Shown here one piece after another: positions 49,875 through 62,459 of a stretch of 64,000 bases of DNA. Positions within the stretch are counted from its first letter, which is position 1. Each line of letters starts with the position of its first letter. This DNA comes from Panicum virgatum (Eukaryota; Streptophyta; Magnoliopsida; Poales; Poaceae), in the NCBI RefSeq assembly GCF_016808335.1, contig NC_053138.1, positions 10,843,900-10,907,899 of the forward strand. The letters run 5' to 3'. The position numbers and the translations under genes are program-made. A model generated the notes under the pieces. The model had not been told where the DNA came from. It was given only the letters and a program-made list of their open reading frames with translations, and did no database searches.

Positions 49875-52800
49875 TCAAGAATCTGACGCTTTCTTGGAGC
49901 CGCCATGGATCAAGCTTGCCAGCTTCACTCTGGGCTTGGAGTACTCGCCACTCATCGCGAGCTTGGCCGCAAGCCCGCTGCCGAAATCTGTGAAGTGCAC
50001 GCCGTCCCAGCTGACCACCTTCGCCTCCGGCGGACATAGGTCGCCGCATCCGGGCTTCCCCGGCTTGAAGTTGTACGGAGGCCCGCCGTTGCCGCAGCAC
50101 ACCATGAACGGCCACTCAATCCCTGAAGATCAACCAAGAACATAAGCCAACTCTGACACAATGTCAAGAACTAAAAATGGCCCCACTTTTTTTTTCCTGA
50201 ATGCCTGAATCGACAAAATTTCTGGTTCTGACGGGCCAAAACTGAAGAGGGTAAGCCATTGCTGCCGTCCATACCGTATTTGGTGTGGTTGGCGACGAAG
50301 TCGTACTTGATGGCGAACATGTCGGTGTACACGATGGTGGCGTCCTTGAGGTGGAACCGCAGGTCGTCGCAGAGCTGGCTGAGCTTCTTGTTGTACGCCT
50401 TGGCGGCCCCGTTGACGCCGGCGAGGCAGCCGTGCGCGTCGTGCTCGCCCTTCTCCTCTTGCACCACCAATGCCGGCAGGCACCCCAGGGCGCCGGTGCC
50501 GTGGATCCAGAACTTCCTTGCGCCATTGTCGTAGAGAATCTGAAATTGTCCCCCAAAAATGCTTCTGTGTCAGTGTAAACTGACTGAATTTTGCCAAACT
50601 GAGGTTTTTGAAAGGGATGGTTTGACTTACCGAAATCGCCTTTCTGACCTCGCCGACGATATCGGTGATCTTCTTGTCCCAGTTATCGGATGGTGTGTGC
50701 GCCACGCCAACCATGTCATTGTGACCAATGTCCATCATGTACAGAGCGTTCTCAAACCCCTCCTTGCTCACCGGGCCTTTCAGTCCTGAAAGCAGATAAT
50801 GTTCAGCTATCGCTCAGGTTCAGAATTCAGATTTGTCTTCAATGTTTTAGCGAAAATTGTGAGTACAAATGTGATGGTGTAGAGATGCTGTTGACGAACC
50901 TCGTTTGAACATCTCGAGGGATCTGTGCCTGAAGTAGACGAACTGGTCGATCTGGACGTTCAAGGAGTAGGTAGAGACACCGTGACTCGCTGTCGAGCCA
51001 GCCATGGCGAAGTTGACGCCGTTGCTGTAGTCTGAACCAATTCCCTTGAGATATGGATTCAGCTCATGGGTGCCCAGGCTCTCACCTGAAAAGATGACCT
51101 TAAGCCATGAGTAAAATTAAGAGAAAATTAACACTTGGACTTTCAAATAACATGGTAAGAATAGTTTGCCATGTGTTAATCCTCTACACAGACAAGTGCA
51201 GTGCTTTGGAAATTTTGCACGGATGTTCAGACCCTGGATAGCTAGTAATCACTATAGTCATCACTTTCTATACCAGCCATCTGAAAAGACAAATCTATAA
51301 CTGTTCTTGCTATTTACAAATTTACTATTTGGATTCGACAGCTTAACGCTAAACCTTGGCCCAGACATAACCGTGACAATGATTTGCTGCACTAATTTGA
51401 GCCATCTCACAAGGAACAATAGGCATGCAGAGTGGTGCCAGAGCTACATTTCAGAACATGAACAGATAATGCACAATTGCCCCCACCATGTGCATCTCAG
51501 ATCTCAACCATATATTCAGATGCCATGTTTGTACTTGAGAAGATCATTTGAAGATTAAAGCTTTCAAGACCACGTACTGGAAGTACAGGACTACAGGTGC
51601 AGCCTGTCCTGATGAAGCATCCGTGGACCATTATAAAATGGCTTTTGTTCTCCCAGTTTACCCTTACCGAGGTAAATAAAAATTGTGCATTTTTTCAAAA
51701 TAATTAAAAACTGTTTAAAACGTGAAATGTGACAACCATGAACTATCACATGATTGCATGTACGTGGTTGGATCATGGTAGGGAAACTATTATTTTTAAA
51801 GTGAAATAAACAAAATAATCAAGGGGTCCGTGTACTGTTAGTGTGAGTGGGTGACTGATTTATTTTTTTAAGAAATTAAAATCCTTTAAATTTAAAATAA
51901 CACAGCAATACGAAGAGTTGACCATTTCTTATGACAGCAAGGAAGCAATAAAAACAATTAAAATAATATTTTCTAAATTATCCATCCCGGTGACAATCTG
52001 GATAAGCAGAGTTTGACCAGGCAAATACAAATAACATGAATACTACTATTATTAACATGTCACTAAATGATTCTCTGCCCACCCTGAACTCCTAATATTT
52101 TGTAAAAGCACTATCGTTCACAGATCAGACAAGAAACCCATGTGATTGTTTAAAAAAAAAAGAAACCCATGTGATTGCTGATTGGTAGGTTTACCGCTTC
52201 ACCTGTCATTGCCATGCTCGGATCACGGCATTAGTTACAGCGTTCCGGTGTCAACTGTTGATCCAGCAACGAGCTCCTCGGAACAGGTAACCATCATCTC
52301 GTGTTGTGATTGGACTGTACTGACATTCTAGTATTCTAGTCCGATCTCCTCTGATGCACATCGAACTATAACCTATGGACATTACATTGAAATGTGTTTC
52401 GTACTCGGATGGGTGCCGGAAAACAGGGCATGTTTGGTTGGTTCCTAAATCATGACGTGTCGCGCTAGAATTTGCCAAGACACACTATTTGAGAAGAAGA
52501 ACGCATCAAACGAACTGGTCCAAAAATCTCTGCCCTTTTCCATTCTTTGCCTATTTCTCCCATCATCACCTTGTCTGCACACAGAAAGAGGCAGGAAAGC
52601 TGAGGAACCAGTCTCCCCAGTGCCCATAGACAAGCAAGGGCAATTTTTCACTCTCAGCCCTGCAGCTAACATTATTCAACAGGCCAGCAATGACCAGCTA
52701 CAAGCCTACAACTAGCAAAGTAGCAGGTCAAGCCAGGAATTGGATGGGGGAAGAACCAAAGACTGAAGAGAAAGGCATTGTCAGGCACATGAGGCTACTG

Positions 52801-53643
52801 CTCCAACCACCGAATCGTGCCAATTTTTAATCCCTCTTCCACATCGGAACATGGCCTTGACCTCGTGCAACTTGTTAGCGGCCATCCACCAACCATCTTG
52901 CGGCTGTAGCTCTCCTTGATCTTGTTTGGCAGCCCAAATTGAAATCGAGCATGTTTGAAACGCCGGAATTTTTCGATAGGAGGAATTTTCGCAGGAACTT
53001 TACACGAAACGGCTCTGAACGAGGAATCTACTGTGCAATTGGCGAGCTAGCATTTCCAAATTATAGCAAAGCACGCCAACAAGCTATCCCCTTTTGTGTG
53101 CAATTAAGTCCTCGGCTGATTGGCTAATTGCAGAGAGCTAACAGAGCGGCGAAATGACTTATCAATGGAGGAAGTGGTCAATTAATGGAACTCACAGAAG
53201 AAGTCGATGATGACGCGGCCGTCGGAGAGCCGCCCGGTGGGGCGGCGGAAGTAGGTGCGGCCCTCCGGCGGCATGATCCGGATGCCTCCGGCCGCCGCCA
53301 CGCCGCCGGTGTCCGAGTTCGAGTCGCCGAAGTTGAACAGCACCACCGGCGGCTGCTGCGCCTGCTCCTTCTCCTTCCGGGGCACCTGCGGTGCTCGCGC
53401 AGCCAGGCCCGCGCCTCCCGCTCTGGCGGCGCTGCTGTTGCTGCTGCTCCCGGCGGAGGCGGTCGCCACGGAGCCGAGGTTCGGGCGGACGGCCACCATG
53501 GCCGCCGGCGACATGAAGGCCAGCGACAGCACCATCACGGCCACCACGACCGCCGCCAGCACGCAGAAGTACTGCAGCGGCAGGCTGATCACCTTCCCGC
53601 CGCCGTTCCCGCCGTTACCTCCGCCGTTGGTAGCGCCTGCCAT
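49875..53643 (-). CDS. GDSL esterase/lipase with N-terminal membrane anchor (copy 1)
   Basis: SGNH/GDSL hydrolases cleave ester bonds, in plants often acetyl groups on cell-wall glycans or lipid esters. Exons on the minus strand: 53,643-53,196, 51,085-50,900, 50,785-50,631, 50,539-50,275, 50,122-49,875. They join in phase to 433 residues. A hydrophobic segment at about 22-44 follows a short Gly-rich N-terminus without a clear cleavage site, suggesting a type II membrane protein. Block I is FNFGDSNSDTGG (Ser108), block II NFAMAGSTA, block III MDIGHND, block V WDGVHFTD (Asp391, His394). All are intact. Rice Golgi GDSL enzymes such as BS1 and DARX1 deacetylate xylan, so a similar role is possible but only inferred. 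The last exon was copied to 18.0-18.5 kb. Confidence 0.92.
51086..53195 (-). other. Intron 1 of GDSL copy 1
   Basis: The 2.1-kb intron holds no exon I can support. It is AT-rich in 51.1-52.2 kb and shows no clear transposon ends. Confidence 0.6.
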
Positions 53644-53748
53644 GGCGGTCGTCTCGCTTCCCCGGCCCTACGAGCTCTCGCCTCCTCGACGGATATTTGT
53701 CTCTCTCAACTCTCAAGATTCAACGACGGTGGAAAAGTATACGCGTTC

Positions 53749-53758
53749 ACATATATAC
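53749..53758 (-). promoter_or_regulatory. Possible TATA box of GDSL copy 1
   Basis: The minus strand reads TGTATATATG about 105 bp upstream of the start codon. The spacing suits a plant core promoter. No transcript evidence is available. Confidence 0.4.
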
Positions 53759-53829
53759 AGTTTGCAAGATTCCAAATTTCATCTTGTTCTTTTTTATTGT
53801 TATTTTGAACTGCAGAGATGTCATGTTTA

Positions 53830-54720
53830 AGGGGCATAGTTGTAATTTTTTAGGGGGTTGGTGTGTGCAGGTAGTGATTAGTGAGTGGACATGGATCTTG
53901 CTAGCTCATTTGCTCATGGCATGGAGGTGGTTGATGAGATGTATTTTCAAAGAATATGTGAAGTTATGGTTGACTCAAAACAAAGTAAACAATGTAAAGC
54001 CTATTTGAGAATGGAGTTTATAGGAATTTCACGTGAAGAAGTTTAATTCACATGAAAAACTGAAAATTTCGAATGAGGTTTTGTAAAGCCCAGCAATAGA
54101 GAAAGCATATGGTAGAACTCGATAAAACACAAGGAGAAATTCATCTATTTTGAAGTTCTTGAAATTTGGTTGTGGCCCTTAGCTATATGACAATTGACAC
54201 CTATACTACACTATTTTAGGCATAGATCTTTTGGGTTATGGAAATTATTTGATAGTTGTTGAGGTCGTGTGTTAGCTGTAAACAAAATTTTTAGATGAGG
54301 CCGAGGGGATGTTGACGAAGCCGGAGTGATGGTGGCTAAATGGCTTGGATCTAGACTTGTTCAAAGGAGGAGACAGGGTGGCCATGTCATATGGTTTCAA
54401 TTTTCTCCTTACCCAGTCACACATACATGGGCAGACTCGTACGGACTTCATTTTTTTTATTTTAATGTAGTGACATATGAACTTGCATGTTCTTTGTTAG
54501 ATAATATCTGGTAGATTAGGATATGTAATTCCGGACTGTCATATGTATTGGGGAGGTGCCTTGCCCCCCAAGTCTCTGTATTCTATATATACTGCCCAAG
54601 GGGCTCAATGCAATAAATCGATCGCATTATACGCATCCTACCTTTCCTACATTCTCATTTTCTGTATGGTCCAATTCTTCAGTGACGGTTTTGGCCATCT
54701 GTTTGTTGTTTCCACCAGGT
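53830..54720. other. Intergenic DNA with no recognised gene
   Basis: The sequence is AT-rich with short frames only. A retroelement-like trace is possible around 54,280-54,480, but nothing could be delimited. Confidence 0.4.
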
Positions 54721-54735
54721 ACAGCATGTACTGTT

Positions 54736-54976
54736 GCGAACGAGCCGTAGCTCGAGCGGCGCCCGCCTGCGTTCGATTCCCATCGGGAGCAACGCGGGTG
54801 TCACACTGGGACCGGGCATGTGGTGTGCGTGAGTGGGTGGGTGGGTGGGTGTGCGTGAGTTTGTTCGGTAGGCGCGTTTCGAGACTACTCGGGCAGTCTA
54901 GTCTGCGTTAAATTCGGTTAGCGTGGGCGCCCAACCTCTTACATGACTCCCCAGTGCTCCTGGGTGCTTTAAAAAA
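54736..54976 (+). mobile_element. SINE with pol III promoter boxes and target duplication
   Basis: The head contains an A-box (TAGCTCGAGCGG, 54,749-54,760) and a B-box-like CGTTCGATTCC (54,770-54,780), as in tRNA-derived SINEs. The tail ends in a run of A. A 15-bp direct repeat ACAGCAT(G/A)TACTGTT flanks it at 54,721-54,735 and 54,977-54,991 with one mismatch. Length is about 241 bp. The (GGGT)n run near 54,835-54,850 is internal. The grass Au SINE family is a likely relative. Confidence 0.75.
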
Positions 54977-55599
54977 ACAGCATATACTGTTCCCTTCTCT
55001 GCTGTAGCAGAAAATGCATATAAAATTTTTATTTTAGATAAATGAGGAAAATCAAAAGTAAAGAAACGACAGACAGAAATTTCCACTGTCGGTCCATTGT
55101 GTGAAGTTGCAGTACACCAACCAAATTGAAGTGTATGGCATCATTGTATGCGACAGCTACAGGCATGATAGTGACTGATGTAATACGAGACCAGCTGTTA
55201 ACCTTGAACAGGTTTCCAAGCTTCAGAGCTCGTGTCATACTGTCATCTGACCACGTCCTGCTCTGTGAATACCAGGTTGTTGTATTCAGAATTTCAGCAT
55301 GGTAGCAAGCCTAACTTACCTTTCTTGTCCAAACCGTAGCAATGTTTCCCACCACACGTAACAATTGGCGCTTCAGGGTGGAAACCTCTGCAGCGCCACT
55401 TTTATATTTAACATGTTCAGAAAGAAGTCATGCCAAGAAAAAAAGTTTGATGGTTATGTGTTCCGTACCTTGGAAAGGTTGCAATTTGTTCACTACCTAG
55501 TAGGCTAGTACCCACTTGGCTTTATTCTGATCATGGAGGCGGAACCAGAGAGTTCTTCACTGCAAACGTGGAAAGACATGGCCAGGCCAGGTTCAAACT

Positions 55600-56140
55600 C
55601 CCAAAACGGCATACATGGGATCACGCTTGGATGCATCTTCATTCAAGTTTGGTCATTGCACCAATTAATTGCAAGTCTCCATTATGGTTGTTCACTATGC
55701 CTAATACTCCACTACCTTAATGCTTTGAATGTACAGTACTAAGTACATCTTCAGTGCACTTTCTTTTATCTGTCCTTTTTTTTTTGCCTTTCCCTTTTGG
55801 GAGTCACACTTATGAGAATGAGAGTTGCAAAGGAAAAGCATGAAAACAGAAAACTAGAAAGCTGAAATTTGAAGGAACTTAGGAGAAATATTGAGTTGTG
55901 TGCTAAGTTCACCAAGAGTAATGCCAGACTGCATATAGACATCACATTTGGATGCGTCTTCCTTAGGTTTTGGTCACTACACCAACTAATTGTATGTATC
56001 GATTGGTGTCCTTGAGCATTTCTAGTGATTTGAATATATATTTGCTTCACTTTTTTTTCTTTTTGTCCTTTTGTTTTCCCCTTTTGGATGTGTCATGCTG
56101 ACGACAGATTGGCAGTTCCAAAGGAGAAGCATGAAAGTGT
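55600..56140. repeat. Two diverged direct repeats of about 240 bp
   Basis: TTGGATGC(A/G)TCTTC, TTTGGTCA(T/C)T(G/A)CACCAA, AATTG(C/T)A(A/T)GT and the TTTGTCCTTTT...CCTTTTGG block occur in the same order at 55,628-55,850 and 55,948-56,140. Confidence 0.65.
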
Positions 56141-56520
56141 CGTATATTCTATTTGTGTGACGTTGATAAAATGATACATGTGTCAACATGTCAGAATTCA
56201 GATATCAATATCCCTATTTATCCAGCAAATTCACAAAAACATGTTAAATATTCATCTCTATTTATTGATCCAAAATTCAGAAAAAAGAAATCATACATGG
56301 TACAGAGACACCAGCATGACCATGTATTGACCCCTAGGCTATACATTCGACCCAATTATACAAAAAAGGAGAAGAAAAAGAAAAGAAAATCTTTGTCGAC
56401 GATGGCTCTAATGTTACCTCAAAATAATTAAATTTGGGGTGGTTAGTTTTGTTAGTGGTTCCATCTTCATCGTCCTTGTGAGAAACCAAAGGAAGGGCCA
56501 ATTAGAATGCCATATCGCCA

Positions 56521-59500
56521 TTAATCGTCAGATTTTGAAGTGCTGACGAGGCTGGCCAGCTTGACCCTGGGAATGGAGTACTCGCCACTGAGCACCTTGG
56601 AAGCCACAATGCCGTTTGCAGCATCAGTGAAGTGAACACCATCCCAGCTTATGAACTTTTCACCAAGCTTGCACAGGTATTCGTCCGAAGTCATGCAGCT
56701 CTTCTTGGGGTCGTAGTTGTAAGGGGGGCCTCCATGGCCGCAACATGTCATCAACGGCTTCTCAATCCCTGGAAAACAACGTGAAGAACTGTGTTAAAAT
56801 GCATGGATGAGAATGGCATGCAAATTTGATCTGAGAGCTAAAACCAACAATATTATCTGATTTCACTAGTAGTTTTCAGTATGACTCAGGTTCTAAAAAA
56901 AAAGTTTTCAGCATGACAGAGTTCCTGTGTTTGGCTGATAGTTCCTGTGTTAAAGAATGACTTACTGTTAAGTACTGACAAATGGAACGAATAGTGAAAG
57001 ATTAACTTACCGTATTTCTTGTGATTGGCAACAAGATCATACTTGATAGCAAACATATCGACAAAGACAATTGCCGACTTTTTCAGGGTCAAGCGCAGCT
57101 CATCCAAGGCTTCACTCAGCAAAGAATTGAATTTCTTGCAAACATTGTTTATGCTTGCGATGCATCCATGCTCATCGAGACCACTGTCATCGTCCCTCGG
57201 CATAGCAAGCTTCTGAGGCATGCAACCAAGCGCGCCCGTCCCGTGTATCCAGAACTTCCTGGCCCCATTCTTATGCAACCTCTGCAGTTTCACAAGGACT
57301 TGATGATCATTTTACGAATAAATAGTGCCTGAGAAGATTCTTAATCGGAAATAGTGGGAGTTCAGAGAAATGCTATCCTGCTTACTGACAATGTTCTCTT
57401 TATTTTTTAGATCATCGGATGCAAAAGTAATGTATGTATATATGATTTCTGAGTAACCGTTACCTTGATGGCTTTCTTGATTTCAGTAATTACAGGGGGA
57501 AGACTGGCAAGCATTTCATCATAGGGCATGTGGAGAACGCCATTGATATCGTTGTGCCCGATGTCCATGGTGTATAAAGCAGTTTGGAACCCCATCTCAT
57601 CAACTGGGGCACTCTCACCTGGGTGAAGATGGACAGGTTTCCATTCACTGGTAAATAAGCTGTATGATTCACAAAAGAGAAAAAAAAAACTTGTAACCAG
57701 AAGCAATGAGCAAACCTCTCTCTATGGCATCAAGGCATCTCTCCTTGAAGAAGATGAACTGGTCCACCTGCACATCCAGCGAGAATGTGGTGACTCCTGG
57801 CATGGCTGTGGACCCTGCGATGGCGAAGTTCACGCCGTTGGTGAAGTTGGAGTCCAGCGGCTTCATGAACGGGCTCAGATGGTGCGTGCCCAGGCTCTCA
57901 CCTGGATTGAAACGTCAGAGCAAAAAACTCAATCAGAAAAAATTTCCAGTCATCCAGAAAGCCAAGTTCTGCAATGCTTCAGCAGCATCACTAAAAAAGA
58001 CCAAAAAGCGAGACGGCACATGCATGGGGCGTTTTTTTTAAGACAAAGGAACAACAATATCCCCCCCTTGCACATGGCAGCACAATCGTGTTCTTGCATC
58101 AGATCCCAAAGGCGCTTTGCACAAAGACTCGTGCTTAAATACGAAGCTGTCGACCTTTTGTCACAGAAACAAAAGAAGTGGCCATGGGGAAACAAGATCC
58201 CAATGCAGTGCTGCTGCCGGTGTTGGCTAATGTGGTGAGCTGCAATAAGGTGCATTTCGCTGGGAGAGGACTCTTTGGCTGAAGAGTAGAGTCCACTGCA
58301 AGTACTACTACATTGTACTGGTTGGTGGTTGCTTATGGTTACAAGCGCGCGAGATCCTTGGGTTCCCACTAATAAAATGCCAATGGGCAAGCTGACTAAC
58401 CCAAGCTTTGGAACCCAAATGGATGCCCCCAGGCGGGTTGCATTGAACAGAAGCCAAAGGATATCGATACTACAGGATTGAATGAGCCAGCCGCCCGTCC
58501 GGACCCGAGAAAACCGGGATGGCGCATGACCTACCGTCGAGGAGGACTCGAGGTGGCCAGTGGGCCCCAATAATGTTGACTGAACATTCAACTGCTTGTT
58601 TAACTGTTTGGTTGTGGTGACATCTACCAGCAGAAGGAGGTTTGGCTGTGGTGAGGTGACATCTACCAGCAGGAGGTTTGGCCGTGTCCGGTATCCCTTC
58701 TCTGGTTGTCGTGGCTAATAAGTTGAAGTGGAAAGTGCCATTGTGCCTGATCTGGGGCCCGGGCCCAGCCAGCAGCACGAAGGCAGACAGCCTGGAGTAC
58801 GCGCGCGGAGGCTTAGGATACTCGCAAATTGGCCACGTGCGGGACGTGGCCAAGGAGAGAGGACGCGTAGAGGAAGGGAAACCATCAGCAGCAACGGCCA
58901 CGCCAACCAGCGAGTCTTGCTGGTTTGTTCTTGCTGATGACGAGACAGACGAACAAGCCGCGGCGGAACGGACGGACGGGGCGCCGAGCCGAGCCGGGCC
59001 AGACGCCCAGACCAAACAAAGCCGGCAGAGGAGAGACGGGCGCCAGGGGCGGGCCTACATTGTATCAAAGGTATTCAAGTGAATACCCATTATTTTTTGG
59101 CAAAACCTTTTATATATATAGAGTGTAGCATATGTATATGAATTAAAACTATGAATACTGGACAATATAACTGGCTTCCAAACTTCTAGTTTCTGTTTGG
59201 TGCTGAAAATCGTAGCACCCCACGTCCCACTAGGGGCGGGCCTGCATTGTATCAAAGGTATTCAAGTGAATACCCATTATTTTTTGGCAAAACCTTTTAT
59301 ATATATAGAGTGTAGCATATGTATATGAATTAAAACTATGAATACTGGACAATATAACTGGCTTCCAAACTTCTAGTTTCTGTTTGGTGCTGAAAATCGT
59401 AGCACCCCACGTCCCACCCCTCCCCACCCAACGGCCCACTGGCCCATTAGCGATCAGGCAGCCAGTCAGCCAGTTTGACCGACAAGCCAAGCGCCTGTGT

Positions 59501-62303
59501 GTCCTCTCGGTCCCTCGATTCCCCAATGCCCAGCTGCAAGAGCGGAACTCTAGCTCCTCAAGTTGGCGATCTTGGCAGCAAGGGCGCAATCGATGAGGGC
59601 CGGACGAATAGACATGCAGGGACTTGTCGGCCGCGAGGATGGACATCGGTAGGGGCTCTATGGCTGGGTAAATGATCAGCGCCATGGGCGTGGTAGCTGG
59701 GCGGGAGACGAGATACGAGTAGTGGCTAGGCCAGCTCCGCATCCAGGCAGGAGCGCAGGACTCTGTTGGCGCCTACCAGCGTCACCACCGGGAAGCAGCG
59801 ATGACACCCGCAGACGCCAATTGGGATTGCAGGTATTTCATGAACCACGAATAAATCTGCAAGCGCACGGAATACCATTGTAGCATTTTACCTAGGAGTA
59901 TACCGGAGTGTCATTTATATTTCCGCAGGGAAGGCGGTGAATAAAAAGATATAGACTAGTTGATAAACTTTATCTAGATTGGATATTCAAATGCATAAAC
60001 AGGGGTAAGATAAATAACATGGTAGGAGGTAGTGTGACACACACAAGTACTCTCAAGATAAATAAAAGAAAAGAAGATGGTATAGGCCGGGAGCAAGACA
60101 GAAGTTAGAGCTCGAGTCAACTGTGCTAGGCTAGCTATATCTATGCCATCTTATGGTTAGATCGTCAGCGATTAAACTACACAACAGAGAGACTGCTATC
60201 GAAGTAACGAGAGAAGCATGTATACCCTGGCGGCTTTATGCACCTCCTACCCCCCATATTGAACGTCGAGGATTACTAGGGCTCAAACAGGGCTGTCACC
60301 ACCTGCCGGCTACCTCTACAAACCGTGGACATAGTAGACAACCCGCAACACTTAGCTAATCTAGACACCATGTCTACACTAGTAAGCGATACTCTGCTAG
60401 CATCCCACGTGGAGCCCCCACCCTCCAGATGGACAGACATCACACTAGAGCAAACATACAAATACTGGAGTAGTTGATAGAGTTCTAAGGTTGATATGTT
60501 AACCATCGCAAGCACAGGGTGATCATGCAATGCAAGCATCGAATGATAACGCAACCAGATCAAGAAGCATATATCCGATAACTCAGAACATACTTCGAGT
60601 AGATATCGATAACTATAGTCAAATTCTATTACAAATTGTGCCCATGTCTTGGGGCTGCCGCTTTGCGCAGTGTGGTAGGGCCTCCACTGCTCCGCCGCTC
60701 CAACAATTGTGCCCATGTCTTGGGCAAGCAAGTAAAAGCAGGTCTGAGTGAAATTAATCCTGAGCACAAGGTGAACTGACTGTGATAAATTTGATCTTTA
60801 TTTTGAAACTTAACATTGTAATTTATAAATTTGGAGCTGTTAAAAAATTACACTTTTTGAAATTTTGAATACCCAGCTCTCAAATCCTGGGCCCGCCCCT
60901 GACGGGCGCGCTGCCCGCGTCGTGTGATCCAGCGCGTGCTCCATCCCGTACGTTCCCCACCAGCACCAGCAGCAGCCTCCGCAAACACAACCACCCCGAC
61001 CCCCTTGCTTTGCTTAGCACCAACGCCAAACAACTTTTTTTCTTTCTCGCCGCCCCAGGCCGCCGGGTGGCGATGCTTGCGAGACGGAGATGGCCGTCGG
61101 ATCCTCGGCTCGGCTGGTTCCTCTCCGCGCCCAGACAGACCGCTGGACTTGCCTGTTGCATTGCTGCTTCCTGCCTGCTGCCATGGCCGGCGGCGGCGGC
61201 GGGCCTCGCCTGCCACGCTGCCAGCACAAGCCAGCAGTTGCACGGAATCGACGGGGTGGATGTTCGGTTTGCCTTGGCTGCCGGCGTGCGCCTTGTTTAT
61301 TAACCTCGAGAACGCCTTCCGCCCCTGCTTCTCCCCGAGTCAAAGTGTTGTGTTCCGGGCCGCGCCACCTTTGTAATAGCTTGTACTGCCCCTAATCTAT
61401 CCGCATGACCCCACATGTCATACACACGTCATCTCCCCCACCAAATCCACGTAGTAGACTAAAAAAAAATTCCGAAGACCAAGTAAGCGTATCCGCACGC
61501 GTACGTGGCACAGGATTACATTATCCGCCAGAAAATTCTGCAAGGTCACACTTGGCCCCGAGTGCGAGGGGTTGTATTTGTGCTAGATCTAAACGAACTG
61601 GAGCCACTCAATTGGCCCCGAGTTTGCGGCTTAAACTAACTCATTTCGCGCCTGAGAAGCAGAGTCCGTTTAGCAGCGGCGCGCCCCGCGCACGGACGCC
61701 GCTGTTCGGCCGGGCAGTTAACCTGCTACTAATCCTCCTTGACCGGCAGTAATTCATCCTTGACCGGCAGTAAACAGAGGAATGTTCCCGTCCGTGCGCG
61801 CGCATCGGCCGGGAGCACAGGAGAGCGGGGGAATTGGCCATTGGGAGGAGGAGGGAGATGGGGGATTGGAGCAGGGGGCACTCACAGATGAAGTCGAGGA
61901 TGACGCGGCCGTCGGAGAGCCGCCCCGTGGGGTGGTGGAAGTAGGCCCGCCCCTCCGGCGGCGCGATGCGGATCCCCATCACCGCCGCCACGCCGCCCGT
62001 GTCGCTGTTGGAGTCGCCGAAGTTGAACAGCACCACGCCGTCCCCCTTCCTCTTCCTCTTCCTCTTCTCACTCTCCCCCTCCGCATCCTCCGCCTCCGCC
62101 TCGGCGCCGGGGGCCGCCGCCGCGGCGGAGGCGCCCGGCCGGACCACGCTGCTGGCCACGGCGGCGGGGCCCGGCATGTAGCGCAGCGTGGCCAGCACCA
62201 CGGCTGCCGCCACCGCGCCCATCACGATGTAGTACTGCAGCCGCAGCGGGCCCATCCGCTTCAGCGCCCCGCCGCCGCCGCCGCCGTTCATCGCGCTCGC
62301 CAT
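56521..62303 (-). CDS. GDSL esterase/lipase with N-terminal membrane anchor (copy 2)
   Basis: A paralogue of the gene at 49,875-53,643. Exons on the minus strand: 62,303-61,886, 57,901-57,716, 57,618-57,464, 57,281-57,011, 56,768-56,521, giving 425 residues. Exons 2, 3 and 5 have exactly the same lengths as in copy 1 (186, 155 and 248 nt). The hydrophobic anchor is at about 23-42, followed by an acidic stretch and a polybasic KRKRKRKG (80-87) before the catalytic domain. Block I FNFGDSNSDTGG (Ser98), block II NFAIAGSTA, block III MDIGHND, block V WDGVHFTD (Asp386, His389). The start MASAMNGG was preferred over an upstream ATG that would add 51 residues before the anchor. Intron 1 is about 4 kb and contains a hAT element. 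A Golgi esterase role is inferred. Confidence 0.92.
59044..59417. repeat. Exact 187-bp tandem duplication of the hAT left end
   Basis: 59,044-59,230 and 59,231-59,417 differ at only about two positions (first base C/T; CTACATT against CTGCATT). The inner copy still carries AGGGGCGGGCC. Confidence 0.93.
59044..60901. mobile_element. hAT-type element in GDSL copy 2 intron 1, non-autonomous
   Basis: Terminal inverted repeats are CAGGGGCGGGCC (59,044-59,055) and GGCCCGCCCCTG (60,890-60,901), a perfect 12 bp. The 8-bp target duplication ACGGGCGC is perfect at 59,036-59,043 and 60,902-60,909. An 8-bp TSD and CAGGGG ends are typical of hAT. No hAT transposase is encoded. The interior around 59,760-60,130 resembles LTR-retrotransposon DNA and may be a further nested fragment. 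Confidence 0.92.
60910..61885 (-). other. GC-rich part of GDSL copy 2 intron 1
   Basis: Several frames are open because of the base composition, but none resembles a known protein and splicing phase is already satisfied without them. A small direct repeat CCTTGACCGGCAGTAA lies at about 61,738-61,772. Confidence 0.5.
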
Positions 62304-62437
62304 GGCCGAGCTCGCTCGCCCGCCTGCGCCTGCGCCCCCGCTGCCCAGCCAGCCACTGGATACCGCGTGCGTTTCCCCTCTGGAATTAATGACGGGTGCG
62401 AGCGTGTCAGCGCGCGTGCTCCGAGCTAAACATGTGT

Positions 62438-62448
62438 GTTTATATAGA
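62438..62448 (-). promoter_or_regulatory. Possible TATA box of GDSL copy 2
   Basis: The minus strand reads TCTATATAAAC about 140 bp upstream of the start codon, which would give a 5' UTR of about 105 nt. Confidence 0.5.
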
Positions 62449-62459
62449 CACCGCACTGT

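Noticed and set aside
60276..60767. 163-residue minus-strand frame inside the hAT element
   Set aside because: No conserved domain. The surrounding sequence looks like LTR-retrotransposon debris, and no hAT dimerisation motif is visible.
61641..62456. Start of GDSL copy 2 at an ATG at 62,454-62,456
   Set aside because: It would add 51 residues ahead of the membrane anchor and would lie upstream of the likely transcription start suggested by the TATA box.
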